This document shows positions 12,171 to 27,100 of a DNA stretch of 64,000 nucleotides, in pieces. The notes below the pieces were generated by a model. That model was given only the letters and a program-made list of their open reading frames with translations. It had not been told where the DNA came from and did no database searches. This DNA is from Phaseolus vulgaris (Eukaryota; Streptophyta; Magnoliopsida; Fabales; Fabaceae), in contig NC_023751.2 in the NCBI RefSeq assembly GCF_000499845.2, positions 7,653,835-7,717,834 on the forward strand, written 5' to 3'. The translations under genes and the position numbers were made by a program. Each line of letters starts with the position of its first letter. Position 1 is the stretch's first letter.

Positions 12171-15100
12171 ATGACAAGCGTGAGATCGAGTTGGCCTTCG
12201 AGGCTGCGCCAACTTCTATCGAGCGAGGGTTCCATTGGCCCTTCCGTCAAACTCGACTCTGACCCTGTCAGTCTTCCATCTCGCTACCACTCATACTTTC
12301 TTTGTTTATTTTTGTGTGTTTAATTTTTAATTTCCTTTTTCGTTCAACTGTTATCATAATTGGGAAGTGCGGTAGTTGATTGTGTGACTATTTTGCCGTT
12401 CTCCAAGGAAGCAGTTGTAACTTGGCAATGTTTGTGGATTTTTTATTGGTTGTTTATTTTTTTTGGGTTGTATGTTCTCACTAATTCATTGTGTTGGAGT
12501 TCTCAAATGCTCTGTTATGCATGCGTGTGGGAGATTGAAGGAATTGATAGTGTCGTTGTTTGAATTTAGCATAGGTAGAACTGTGATAGCATGTGCTGTA
12601 GTTAGAAATTGAAATTGAAATTGCCCATTTTTGCATTCCTCACACTCCCTTTGTCATTGGTGGAATCAAACAGAGATTGAGTGAGCATTTGGTTGAAGTC
12701 TTCATGTTTAAAAGGAGTATTTTTAAGAAAAAGTTAACTTGTTAACTTTTAGGAAAGTGAAATGATTTTTTTAAGTGAAAATATTGGGTTCAGATTTAGC
12801 CTGATTATAGCCAGTGGTAACAATGTTGTCAAATCAATGACGTGTGTTGTAGCAATCTATAGGCTGTTGCATTCCGCTGTTTTAGTTTTTATTGTGTTGT
12901 GTTTGAATAGCAGAATGTGATAGTTGACTTTGGCTGAAGACAAACTTAATAGGAACTTGTGCAATTCCATTCGTACCTAACAAGCATAACTTATGAGTTA
13001 AGTTTGAATTGCACAACTGCATGCGTGGAAAAAACTAATTTTTGGGAAAATAATTGTGTTTTTTCTCTCTCAAAAGATCTCTCTTCTAAATAAAGGAAAG
13101 GAACCATCTATTTTCCATCATAAGTGTATGTTGGGAAAAAAATTATGGATAAATTTGTCTTTTTTTCTAATCTCTCAAGAAGTTGGCAAAACTTACATCT
13201 TATCTTTTCCTTTTCTTGTATACATTATTTATAAAATTGGTTTAGGTTTCATTCACAACAAAGAACAATGTTATACAAGATACCTATAAAGCAGTTACTT
13301 CTGAAAAGTAGGAAATATAATAAGGATATTTTAAAAATTTCCACTAGAGCAAAAATGTCACTTATAATTAATTGAGATTTTATTAATTTCACCATCTCAA
13401 TAATGGGAGTACAACAATGTATTTATAGGCATCACACTGCTTATCACCGTTTAACTATTATGTGCTTCCACTCGGCATCATTTGACTAATATATGGTACC
13501 ATCTGTATCAGCTGATAGCTTTACAAACTGAACTAGCTGATAGCTTTAAAACACTGACAAATCTACTAACTTATTTCTACTAAAATCACCCCTCAAACTG
13601 AAGGAGAAAGATTTTTCAAAAGAAAAATTCTTCACATTGAGTTTGCTTCAAAGAAACATAAATCAAGCTGAAGATAGAGGCTTGGTCAGTACGTGTGCCC
13701 ACTGATCAAGAGTTGCTTGGCCTTAGCCTTTTCTCGCACAAAGAAAACATCCATCTCCTTTTGTTTAGTGCAATTATAAAAGACTGGATTGTGGGATGTA
13801 AGATGAGTAGGTCCCTAAAGATCAGTAAAAACAAGTTCTATGGGAGAGTATACAGACTTTGGGGCATGAGAAGGCAATTTTTGTGACTTGCCAACGCAAC
13901 AGAATGAACAAAAATAAGAATCAACTTTATTGGATGGAGAAATGTTAGAATATTTCAGTACAATTTACATTACATGATTATTTGGACAACCAAGTCTATT
14001 GTGCCACATGTGGACACTGTTATTTATAAAGGACAAATTGATAAGATTTGATTTATGGACATCAGTTTTAACCGTGCTAAACAAAGAGCAAGGTGTGGGT
14101 GAATAGCTGAGAGATTTAGAGGACAACTGCAACTGAACAACTGTGAAGTTGGAGATTATTGAATGAGCAAAGTCCATCAACACCTACAACTCCTTGAAGA
14201 AGAACATTATTCGTCCTTGGGATTTGACAAGACATTCGTTGGAATGAAATTAAAAAAGAAAACAGAATTATCTTTGGCAAATTGACTAACACTCAACAAA
14301 TTTGTAGTAATAGAAGGGACATGTAACACACTTTTTTAGTTAAAAAGTGATATGTGAATCATAAGGTGACACCTAGGAAGAGAAACTAACACTGCAAATA
14401 CTTAAACATGCACCATTGCCTATGAAAATTTGGTCTGGACCATCAAAATGTTGAAGCTGTTTAATATTTGAAGGTTCACCAGTAACGTAAAAGCTTGCAC
14501 CAGAGTCTGGTATTCAAGATGTATTGGCATTTCCTTGAGAATTAGACTTCACCAGCGTAACACTTGATTGAGTATTCTTGCCAGGCTTGTTATTAGGATT
14601 TATCCAAGCTTATGAATACATATTTACAGTATTAAATTTAAACTATAACACTGAACTATCTGACAACTGTACTAACTTATTTCTACTAATAGAGTATGAT
14701 TGCCTAGCTTATAGTAGTTATGCTACCTTATAATTTAATTTAGGTATGCTATTACTGTGTGTTACTGACATTACTAGTTACTTTTTTTTTTTTTTGATCA
14801 GCAAAGAATTAAATTAATTAAAATGGGATACTTTAGGGGTGTCCCAGCCCGTTTACAGATAATGTTTACAGATAAAGAGGATGATATCTATCTATATGGC
14901 ACCTCTTCCCTTCCTAAAAAAACTACCATCCATGGACCATAAAAACAATTTGCACCTAGAACAGGGACCATATCCTAGATGAATCAAAGCAAGTACTTCT
15001 TTTAGAGCAAAGACCCCACCACCAGCAGTTTATGACATTCTTCCATCGCTGCCAAGCATACCTAAATCCAATGTGGCAGCAACCTTGAATCGGCCTTGTA

Positions 15101-18100
15101 GAGCAGCTTACAAGTTACTTATTCCAATAGTTATTCAGTCACTTACTATTAATGACTTGACAAGCATGTAAATAAGTGATGTGGTAAAGCTTTGCGATAG
15201 GCTTAAACTTATGTTGTTAATAATAAATTAGCAATACATCTGCAGCCTTCTGTATGCATTTTTGTTGCATGACCTAAACTTTGTTCATAGAATGTTTCAA
15301 TACTTTTGATTAACAATGGGGTATAGAGTCATTCTTATGTTTCCAAGAAGTAGTCAGTTGTTAGTATATGAATTGGAGTGCCACACTACTAATATAAGTG
15401 GTGGCCAGATAAAAATATTTGCTAGTAGTATAGAATTCTCACATTACTTCCTGGTAATTATAGGGGCTTTTAACCTTTTATGCAGATATTTCTTAAACTT
15501 AATGGGGGCGTTTCACATTTGAGTGAATTTTTTGTTTATGACTTTTGGTGATTGTGACTTTATGCATGCAAAAGTGTTAACATGCCTACTTAGAATGTGA
15601 GAAAATATGGCATTTTCTAGCTTTTATCAAGGTTTGGATTTTGACGCTCTGTTTTCTTGTGCATTCATTGTTTTTCAGTGACAATGTCTTTTGGGTTCTT
15701 ATAAATTTTGCATGCTGCATGCTAGTATGCACATGCTCATTTTGATTAAACTAATATTTCTATGTCCATTTTTCATATTGTATGGCTGAGTATTACTACT
15801 ATTATTACTACTACTACCACTACTATTGTTCTGCTAAATTGATTAATACTGTTTTTTTTTTCCAAATTGATTAACATGAATGGTTTGTAGAAGTGTAACA
15901 ACAAGTATGTTTTTGGAATTTGCTTCAACTGTGCTGCAAAATTTCCATTTTTAGATGCACTAGTATTAGTATATATGTTCATATTATTTGTGGTTACATC
16001 ATGTTCACTTCTATCTATTCACATATCCTGATGATTCGTGGTCGTGCTTCTCTGAAATTCTATTGGCTTAATTTTTGTTGTTATTTCCCTTCTTACCCAT
16101 CTAGCTTATGTGTTATGTGATTGATTGATTTCAGCCTCCTAAGATCAAAACCTTCATTGATAAGGTCATTCAATGTCCATTACAAGATATAGCTATACCC
16201 CTCTTTGGCTTTCAGTGGGAGTATAATAAGGTAATAAAATTATGAGTTGCAGCATATAGTATTCTGCTTTTTCTCCTCATAGACTTATGTATTTGTTTTA
16301 CATCAGGGGAATTTTCATCACTGGAGACCATTGCTACTTCATTTTGATACATATTTCAAGACATATTTATCAGGTCGAAATGACCTGACATTGGCTGATA
16401 ATTTAGAAGTTGACATTCCATTACCAAAACATGCAATTCTACAAATACTACGGGTGATACAAATAGTTTTAGAGAACTGTCCAAACAAGAGTTCTTTTGA
16501 TGGCTTGGAGGTAATAGGAAGAGAAATTGTGTCCTATTTTAAAATAATCTTATTTCATTTTCATGTGTCACTCTATCCTTTCTTTAAAGTCAAGTGATTT
16601 ATTTGTGGGTTATTTGATACTATTGTTTTCTGATATATCTCCCCTTTTCAGCACTTCAAGCTTTTACTAGCATCAACAGATCCTGAGATTATTATTGCAA
16701 CATTAGAAACTCTTGCAGCACTTGTAAAAATAAATCCTTCTAAGCTTCATGGAAGTGCAAAAATGGTTGGTTGTGGTTCAGTGAATAGCTATCTCCTGTC
16801 CCTAGCACAGGGGTGGGGAAGCAAGGAGGAGGGCATGGGTTTGTATTCTTGTATTGTGGCAAATGAGAAAGCTCAGGATGAGGCACTCTGTTTGTTTCCT
16901 TCTGATGTAGGGAATGGTAGTGATCAATCCAATTACTGCATGGGTTCTACTTTGTATTTTGAATTGCATGTACCTATTGCCCAAAGCAAAGAACAAAATG
17001 TAGATACAGTTTCTTCAAGTTTGAGAGTAATACACATAGCAGATATGCATTTGCGCAAAGAAGATGATTTGACAATGTTGAAGCAATGCATTGAGCAATA
17101 TAATGTTCCACCCGAGCTCCGATTTTCATTGCTCACGAGAATTAGGTATGCTCGTGCCTTCCGATCTGCGAGAATAAGCAGGCTTTATAGCAGGATTTGC
17201 CTTCTTGCTTTCGTTGTGTTGGTCCAATCCAGTGATGCTCATGATGAGCTTGTGTCCTTTTTTGCTAATGAACCAGAATACACCAATGAATTGATTAGAG
17301 TTGTGCGATCTGACGAAACCATATCTGGATCTATTAGAACACTTGTAATGCTTGCATTAGGAGCCCAGTTAGCAGCATATACATCATCTCATGAACGTGC
17401 ACGGATACTGAGTGGATCTAGTATGAACTTCACCGGAGGGAATCGCATGATACTACTCAATGTACTTCAGAGGGCTATTTTGTCATTGAAGAGTTCTAGT
17501 GATCCAACTTCCTTTGCTTTTGTTGAGGCACTTCTTCAATTCTATCTCCTGCATGTAGTGTCAACGTCTTCTGGGAGTAACATCAGAGGTTCTGGCATGG
17601 TACCCACATTCTTGCCTCTTCTGGAGGATTCTGATCCTGCTCATATTCATCTTGTTTGTTTAGCAGTGAAAACCCTTCAGAAACTTATGGATTGTAGTAA
17701 TTCAGCTGTATCTTTGTTTAAAGAGTTAGGGGGTGTTGAGCTTTTGGCTCAAAGATTGCAGATAGAGGTTCATAGGGTCATTGGGTTGGTTGGAGAAAAT
17801 GATAATGTGATGCTCACTGGTGAAAAATCAAGACTTAGTTCTCATCAGCTTTACTCTCAGAAGAGGCTGATAAAAGTGTCTCTTAAGGCTCTTGGTTCTG
17901 CAACGTATGCCCCAGCAAACTCTACCAGATCTCAACACTCCCATGATAGTTCATTACCTGCAACTTTAGTCATGATATTTCAGAATGTAGATAAGTTTGG
18001 AGGTGACATTTATTACTCAGCTGTTACTGTTATGAGTGAAATAATCCACAAAGACCCTACATGCTTTTCTTCTCTACATGAAATGGGCCTTCCCAATGCA

Positions 18101-21100
18101 TTTTTATCTTCAGTTGTATCTGGGATACTTCCTTCATCAAAGGCTCTAACATGCATTCCGAATGGCCTTGGGGCTATTTGTCTTAACGCCAAAGGCTTAG
18201 AGATTGTTCGAGAAACTTCTTCGTTGCAGTTCCTTGCCAACATCTTTACAAGCAGAAAGTATGTCCTTGCCATGAACGAAGCTATTGTTCCGCTTGCAAA
18301 TTCTGTGGAGGAACTTCTTCGACATGTGTCTTCTTTGAGAAGTACTGGTGTTGACATTATCATCGAAATCATCCATAAAATTGCATCTTTTGGAGATGGT
18401 ATTGATACAGGATCTTCTTCAGGAAAAGCTAATGAGGACAGTACAATGGAAAACAATTCTGAAGACAAAGGAAAGGAAAGCCGTTGTTGCCTTGTAGGTA
18501 CCACAGAGACTACTGCTGAAGGGATAAGTGATGAGCAATTCATTCAGCTTTGCATTTTTCATTTGATGGTATTGATTCACCGTACTATGGAAAATTCTGA
18601 AACATGTCGGCTATTTGTAGAAAAATCAGGAATTGAAGCTTTGTTGAAGCTGCTTTTACGACCAACGATTGCACAATCCTCAGATGGCATGTCTATTGCT
18701 TTGCATAGCACCATGGTCTTTAAGGGGTTTGCTCAACATCACTCCACTCCTTTGGCACATGCCTTTTGTACCTCTCTTAGAGAGCACTTGAATGAAGCAT
18801 TAACTGGGTTTGGTGCATCTTCAAGACCTTTGTTGCTGGATCCAAAGATGACAATTGATAAGATATTTTCTTCACTTTTCCTGGTTGAGTTTCTTCTCTT
18901 TCTTGCTGCTTCAAAAGACAACCGTTGGGTGACTGCTTTGCTTACAGAATTTGGAAATGGTAATAAAGATGTTCTTGAAAACATTGGACATGTCCACCGT
19001 GAAGTTTTGTGGCAAATTGCTCTTCTTGAAAATGCAAAGCCTGATATTGAAGATGATGGTTCTTGTTCTACTAATGATTCACAACAGACAGACGTTGATG
19101 CAAATGAAACTGCAGAGCAAAGGTACAATTCTATTAGGCAATTTCTTGATCCTTTACTCAGGAGGAGGACTTCAGGATGGAGTGTAGAATCACAGTTTTT
19201 TGACCTTATTAACCTGTATCGAGATTTGGGTCGTGCCCCCAATTCTCAGCACCGATCAAATTCTGTTGGTGCCACAAACAGACGGTTAGGATCCAGTAAC
19301 TTGTTGCATCCTTCCGAGTCTGCAGATGTTCCAGGGTCTGCGAATAAGAAGGAATGTGACAAGCAGAGAACGTATTATACCTCTTGTTGTGACATGGTTA
19401 GATCACTTTCATTTCATATTACACATTTGTTCCAAGAGTTGGGAAAAGTAATGCTGCAACCTTCTCGCCGTCGTGATGATATTGTGAGTGTAAGCCCGAC
19501 TTCAAAATCAGTGGCTTCTACTTTCGCTACCATTGCTTTAGATCACATGAATTTTGGTGGCCATGTGGAGGAAGCATCCATATCAACAAAATGTCGTTAT
19601 TTTGGTAAAGTCATTGATTTTATTGATGGGATTCTAATGGAAAGGTCCGAGTCCTGCAACCCCATTTTACTGAATTGCTTGTATGGGCATGGAGTTATTC
19701 AATCAGTATTGACCACATTTGAAGCCACTAGTCAGTTGCTATTTGCAGTTAATCGGACTCCTGCATCGCCAATGGAAACTGATGATGGGAATGTGAAGCA
19801 CGATGACAAGGACGATACTGATCATCTGTGGATATATGGTTCTTTAGCTAGTTATGGTAAATTTATGGACCATCTAGTGACCTCCTCTTTCATATTATCT
19901 TCTTTCACAAAGCCTTTACTAGCACAACCCCTTAGTGGTGATACCCCATTTCCACGAGATGCTGAGATATTTGTTAAAGTCCTCCAATCTATGGTGTTGA
20001 AGGCTGTGCTCCCAGTTTGGACACATTCTCAGTTCGTTGATTGTAGTCATGAATTTATTTCTAATGTTATCTCTATCATTAGGCATGTTTATTCAGGGGT
20101 GGAAGTAAAAAATGTAAATGTCAGTGCACGTATTACTGGGCCTCCTCCTAATGAAACAACAATTTCAACCATTGTAGAGATGGGATTTTCCAGGCCTAGA
20201 GCAGAGGAAGCTTTAAGGCATGTTGGATCAAATAGTGTGGAGTTGGCGATGGAGTGGTTGTTTTCCCATCCAGAGGACATGCAAGAAGATGATGAACTTG
20301 CTCGTGCACTAGCCATGTCCCTTGGAAACTCTGAATCAGAGCCCAAGGATGTTGCAGCAAGTGACAATGTTCCTCAGCTTGAGGAAGAGGTGGTCCATCT
20401 TCCTCCTGTTGATGAGTTGTTATCAACTTGCACTAAACTTCTTCAAAAGGAACCTCTTGCTTTTCCTGTTCGTGACTTGCTCATGATGATCTGCTCTCAG
20501 AATGATGGTCAATATAGATCTAATGTTGTCACTTTTATTGTTGATCGGATCAAGGAATGCGGATTGATTTCTGGTAATGGAAATAATACCATGCTTTCTG
20601 CTTTATTTCATGTTCTTGCTTTGATTCTTAATGAGGATGTTGTTTCGCGGGAAGCTGCTTCAAAGAGTGGTTTGATAAATATTGCTTCAGATCTACTTTA
20701 CCAGTGGGATTCTAGTCTTGGTGACAGGGAGAAACATCATGTGCCAAAATGGGTTGCAACTGCCTTTCTGGCACTGGAGAGGCTTTTGCAAGTGGATCAA
20801 AAATTGAATTATGAAATTGCAGAGTTGTTGAAGAAGGAAGTTGTGAATGTTCAGCAGACATCAGTTCTCATTGATGAGGATAAGCAACACAAATTACAAT
20901 CTGCATTGGGACTTTCTACCAAGTATGCAGATGTACTTGAACAGAAGAGACTTGTTGAGATAGCTTGTAGTTATATGAAGAACCAAGTTCCCTCAGACAC
21001 AATGCATGCTATTTTGCTACTTTGTTCCAATCTTACGAGGAATCATTCTGTTGCTCTTACCTTTTTCGATGCTGGTGGTTTAAGTTCGCTTCTTTCTCTG

Positions 21101-24100
21101 CCAACCAGTAGCCTCTTTCCTGGGTTTGACAATGTTGCTGCTGGTATTGTCCGTCATGTTATTGAAGATCCACTAACTCTTCAGCAAGCAATGGAATCCG
21201 AGATAAAACACAGTCTTATAGCTGCACCTAACCGCCATCCAAATGGGAGGGTCAATCCGCGAAATTTCCTGTTAAGTTTAGCTTCAGTAATTTCTCGGGA
21301 TCCAATAATATTTATGCAAGCTGCTCAGTCTGTTTGCCAAGTTGAAATGGTTGGTGAAAGACCTTACATTGTCTTGTTGAAAGATCGGGATAAAGAGAAA
21401 TCCAAGGAGAAGGATAAATCACATAATCATGATGGAAAAGTTTGTTTGGGAAGTACAACCACAACAGCTCCTGGGAATGTGCATGGGAAACTTCACGACT
21501 CAAACTCAAAGAATGTCAAATACAAAAAGCCCACTCAAAGTTTTGTTAACGTGATAGAACTTCTTCTTGAATCTATATGCACATTTGTTGCCCCTTCTCT
21601 TAAGGATGATAATGTTTCAAATGTCGTCCGTGGCTCCCCAACATCAAGTGACATGGACATTGAGGTTTCTACAGTTAGGGGGAAAGGAAAAGCAGTTGCT
21701 ACTGTGTCTGGAGGAAATGAAACTAGCTGTGAGGAAGCATCTGCATCACTTGCAAAGATAGTATTTATTTTGAAGCTTCTGATGGAGATATTGTTGATGT
21801 ATTCATCGTCTGTTCATGTCCTACTTCGACGGGATGCTGAAATGAGCAGCACTAAGGGCATTAATCAAAAGAATCATTCTGGTTTTGGTGCAGGAGGTAT
21901 ATTCTACCATATTCTTCGTAATTTTATCCCTCACTCTCGAAATTCCAAAAAGGACAAGAAAGGTGATGGTGATTGGAGGCAGAAACTAGCAACTAGGGCT
22001 AATCAATTTATGGTAGCTGCTTGTGTTCGGTCTTCAGAGGCAAGGAGGAGGGTTTTTACAGAGATTAGCCATATAATTAATGAATTTGTTGATTCATGTA
22101 ACAGCGTTATGCCAAAGCCACCATGCAATGAAATTCAAGTTTTTGTTGATCTACTTAATGATATTTTGGCTGCTCGGACACCTGCTGGCTCAAGCATATC
22201 ATCTGAGGCCTCTGTAACTTTTATGGATGCTGGTCTTGTTAAATCTTTTACTCATACACTACAGGTTTTGGACTTGGACCATGCTGACTCATCTAAAGTT
22301 GCTACTGGTATTATCAAAGCTCTTGAATTAGTAACCAAGGAACATGTTCATTCAGTTGAATCGAGTGCGGGAAGGGGTGATAATCAAACAAAGCCTTCTG
22401 ATCCTAGTCAATCCGGAAGAATGGATAATATTGGTCACACATCTCAGTCTCAGTCCATGGAAACATCTCAGGCCAATCACGATTCCCTTCAAGTTGACCG
22501 TGTTGGGTCGTATAATGTGATCCAGTCTTATGGTGGGTCTGAAGCTGTTATTGATGATATGGAACATGATCTTGATGGGGGCTTTGTTCCTTCTAATGAA
22601 GATGAGTTCATGCATGAAACTGGGGATGATTCTAGAGGTCGTGAGACTGGAATTGAAAATGTGGGGCTACAATTTGAAATCCAATCCCATGGACAAGAAA
22701 ATCTTGACGATGAGGATGAGGGGGATATGTCCGGAGATGAGGGTGAAGATGTAGATGAAGATGACGAAGATGACGAGGAACACAATGATTTGGAAGAAGA
22801 TGAAGTCCATCACTTGCCACATCCTGACACTGATCATGATGATCATGAGATTGATGATGATTTTGATGAAGTGATGGAGGAGGAGGAAGAGGAGGATGAG
22901 GATGAGGATGATGAAGATGGTGTTATACTAAGACTTGAGGAGGGAATTAATGGAATTAATGTTTTTGATCATATTGAGGTTTTTGGAAGAGACAATAGTT
23001 TTCCAAATGAATCTCTTCACGTGATGCCAGTTGAAGTTTTTGGATCCAGACGTCCAGGGCGTACCACCTCTATTTACAGCCTTTTGGGCAGAAGTGGTGA
23101 TAATGCTGCTCCTTCACGCCATCCACTTTTAGTTGGTCCTTCTTCCTCATTCCACCCATCTAGTGTCCAATCAGGTCAGTTCCTTTATCAAATTGTTGTT
23201 GATGTTTTATTATAATAACGTTTTCCCCTTTCTTTGTTTTCCAATTCACTAATTTCATGATTATGCATTGTTTTTAATTTACAGATAGTATAACAGAGAG
23301 CTCAACAGGGTTGGATAATATCTTTCGATCACTGCGGAGTGGACGTCATGGACACCGCTTGAACTTGTGGAGTGATAATAACCCGCAAAGCAGTGGGTCA
23401 AATGCTGGTGCTGTACCACAGGGCCTTGAGGAGTTCCTTGTCTCTCAATTGAGGCGACCTGCTGCTGACAAGTCATCTGATAATAATGTAGCAGAAGCAG
23501 GTCCTCAAAATAAAGTTGAGGTCCACCATATGCACAATTCTGCAGGTTCACAGCTAGAAATTCCAGTTGAAAACAATGCAATTCAAGGAGGTGGTGATGA
23601 TGTGACTCCTGCATCTATTGATAACACTGAAAACAATGCTGATATTAGACCTGTAGGAAATGGAACTCTGCAAACAGATGTATCAAACACTCACTCTCAG
23701 GCTGTTGAGATGCAGTTTGAGCATAACGATGCATCTGTGCGAGATGTTGAAGCTGTGAGTCAGGAGAGTAGCGGTAGTGGGGCCACTTTTGGTGAAAGCC
23801 TTCGTAGCCTAGATGTTGAGATTGGAAGTGCTGATGGCCATGATGACGGTGGAGAAAGACAGGTTTCTGCAGATAGGATAGCAGGTGATTCACAGGCTGC
23901 ACGTACAAGAAGAGCAACCGTGCCTTTTGGTCATTCCTCTCCTGTAGGTGTGAGAGATGCATCTCTCCACAGTGTTACTGAAGTTTCAGAAAATTCAAGC
24001 CGAGATGCAGATCAAGAAGGTCCAGCAGCTGAGCAGCAGGTGAACAGGGATACTGCATCAGCAGCAATCGATCCTGCCTTTTTGGATGCTCTTCCTGAGG

Positions 24101-27100
24101 AGCTGCGTGCTGAAGTTCTCTCAGCCCAGCAGGGTCAAGTGGCTCAACCATCAAATGCTGAGTCTCAAAACAATGGGGATATTGATCCTGAGTTCCTGGC
24201 AGCACTTCCCCCAGATATTCGAGCTGAAGTTCTAGCTCAGCAGCAAGCACAGAGATTACATCAATCTCAGGAGTTGGAAGGGCAACCTGTTGAAATGGAT
24301 ACTGTCTCAATAATTGCAACATTTCCTTCAGAATTAAGAGAAGAGGCAAGTTTGTCACTTGAATCCTGTTTTTACAAAAAGTGAGCATGTATCTGAAGAT
24401 TTTTTTTTGTTCAGGTTCTATTAACATCCTCTGATGCTATCCTTGCCAACCTTACACCTGCCCTTGTTGCTGAGGCAAATATGTTGCGGGAAAGGTTTGC
24501 GCATCGATACAGTCGCACCCTCTTTGGTATGTATCCCAGAAGTCGTAGAGGCGAGACTTCTAGGCGTGAAGGTATTGGTTCTGTTCCAGATGGTGCAGGG
24601 GGAAGCATCACTTCACGCAGGTCTGCTGGAGCTAAGGTTGTTGAAGCTGATGGAGCACCTCTAGTTGACACCGAAGCTCTGCATGCCATGATTCGGTTAT
24701 TTCGCCTAGTTCAGGTATTACTTGATTATAGGCACTGGAAGAAGTCCTTCAAAATAAACACAACTTAATTGGTTACACATTTTGTTTAAAAAAATTTCAG
24801 CCACTATACAAAGGTCAATTGCAGAGGCTTCTATTAAATCTTTGTGCCCATAGTGAAACAAGAGTTTCCCTGGTGAAAATTCTGATGGACTTACTATTAC
24901 TTGATGTAAGAAAGCCGGCTAGTTATTTTAGTGCAGTTGAACCTCCATACAGACTTTATGGTTGTCAGAGCAATGTAATGTACTCACGTCCTCAATCTTT
25001 TGATGGTAAGAAAACTTGATTAACATTTTTTTCATACCTTGATCATATTTACTGTTATGGATTTAGTCAGTGCTTGGGTTTTGATTTTATATTTTCCTGG
25101 TTTTAATTTCTTAAAGGGACTTCTGTTTTATTATTCTTCAAGCTTGTTTTAACTAGTGACAGTTGATGTTATTTGGAAGATGTTCCTCGCACCCTCCTCC
25201 CCCCTCTGTAATGGTGGATAATTATTGATACTTGTTTAATTCTGTAGGAGTTCCCCCATTACTCTCTCGGCGAATACTTGAAACACTCACTTATCTTGCT
25301 CGCCATCACCCATACGTGGCAAAAATTTTGCTTCAGTTTAGGCTGCATCATCCTGGACTGAGAGAACCAGATAATGCTGATGTTGCACGTGGCAAAGCTG
25401 TGATGGTTGTTGAAGATGAAATGAATGCAGGATACATATCTATTGCAATGCTTCTGGGTCTCTTGAAACAACCCCTATATTTGAGGAGCATAGCTCATCT
25501 TGAGCAGGTGATGATTTGGTTTTATGGATATCTTTAGCACATCCAATTGCGTACTTGCTTAGAGTGCTAACATGATTTGCTGTTTTCAGTTGCTAAATTT
25601 GCTGGATGTTATCATTGATAGTGCTAGAAGCAAGTCTAGTTCATCTGATAGGTCTCAAATATCTACTGAGCCAGTATCAGGTCCACAAATTTCTGCAATG
25701 GATGTAGATGTGAATATTGATTCAGTTATATCTTCTGCTACGGATGCATCTCCTCAAGTCAATGAATCCTCTAAACCCACAACTTCCAGTAATAAGGAAT
25801 GTCAGGCTCAGCAAGTATTGTGTGATCTACCACAAGCAGAACTTCAGCTCCTTTGCTCATTGCTTGCTCTAGAAGGGTATGGTTATGATTATGCTTGTTG
25901 ATTAATGTTAACTCTTTTATCTGGGCTTTTGTCAGTTTGCCTTAATTTGGTGTATTTACTTTTGATATCTGAACTTACTTTGGGAGTGTGGTAAGAGTCA
26001 TAAGTTTTCCTGGCATATGAGGTTCCGTTTTTTAATTATATCATTCATTACTTGGGTCTTGACACTTGTTCCATTTATGTTTAGTTTTATTACTACTCCA
26101 CAATTCAAAGTCAATTGGGTCTGGCTATTGTTCTAAAAACAATGTAGAATTTAGTGATGTGGATTTCATCTAATATTTCTTTTATTATTTCCAGTTTGTC
26201 TGACAATGCATATGGTCTTGTTGCGGAGGTAATGAAAAAACTAGTTGCCATAGCTCCAATTCACTGTAAGTTTTTTGTCACTCATCTGGCAGAAGCAGTT
26301 CGAAATTTGACTTCATCTGCAATGGACGAGTTACGCACCTTCAGTGAGGCAATGAAAGCTCTTCTGAGTACAACGTCTTCTGATGGCGCAGCAATTTTAA
26401 GAGTTTTGCAAGCCTTGAGTTCCCTTGTCACCTTATTGGCTGAGAAAGAGAATGATGGAATAACTCCTGCCCTTTCTGAAGTTTGGGGAATCAATTCGGC
26501 CTTAGAGCCCTTGTGGCATGAGCTGAGCAGTTGTATAAGCAAGATAGAAGCCTACTCTGAGTCAGTATCCGAGTCTATTACCCCTTCTAGAACATCTGTG
26601 TCCAAACCATCCAATGTTATGCCTCCACTTCCAGCTGGTTCTCAAAATATTTTACCATACATAGAGTCATTTTTTGTTTTTTGCGAGAAGCTACATCCTG
26701 CTCAGTCAGGTGCTAGTACTGTCACAAATGTTCCTGTAATATCTGATGTGGAAGATGCCAGCACATCTGGTATTCGGCAGAAAACATCTGGATCTGCTAC
26801 AAAACTAGATGAGAAACATGCTGCTTTTGCCAAGTTTTCAGAGAAACATAGGAAACTATTGAATGCTTTTATCAGGCAAAATCCTGGCTTGCTTGAGAAA
26901 TCTTTTTCCCTTATGCTGAAGACTCCAAGATTTATTGATTTTGATAACAAGCGATCCCACTTCCGATCAAAAATTAAACATCAGCATGACCATCACCACA
27001 GTCCATTAAGAATATCAGTGAGAAGGGCATATGTTCTTGAGGATTCATATAACCAGCTTCGCATGAGATCAACTCAAGATTTGAAAGGAAGGTTGACTGT

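Noticed and set aside
18013..18543. A 176-codon minus-strand frame and several other antisense frames within 16.8-24.7 kb
   Set aside because: They are shadows of the 6.5-kb UPL coding exon. The plus-strand translation matches the whole ligase, and the antisense products have no motifs.
22528..22785. Ser-rich minus-strand frame opposite the acidic tract
   Set aside because: GAT/GAA-rich codons for Asp and Glu read as Ser/Pro-rich text on the other strand, a composition artefact.
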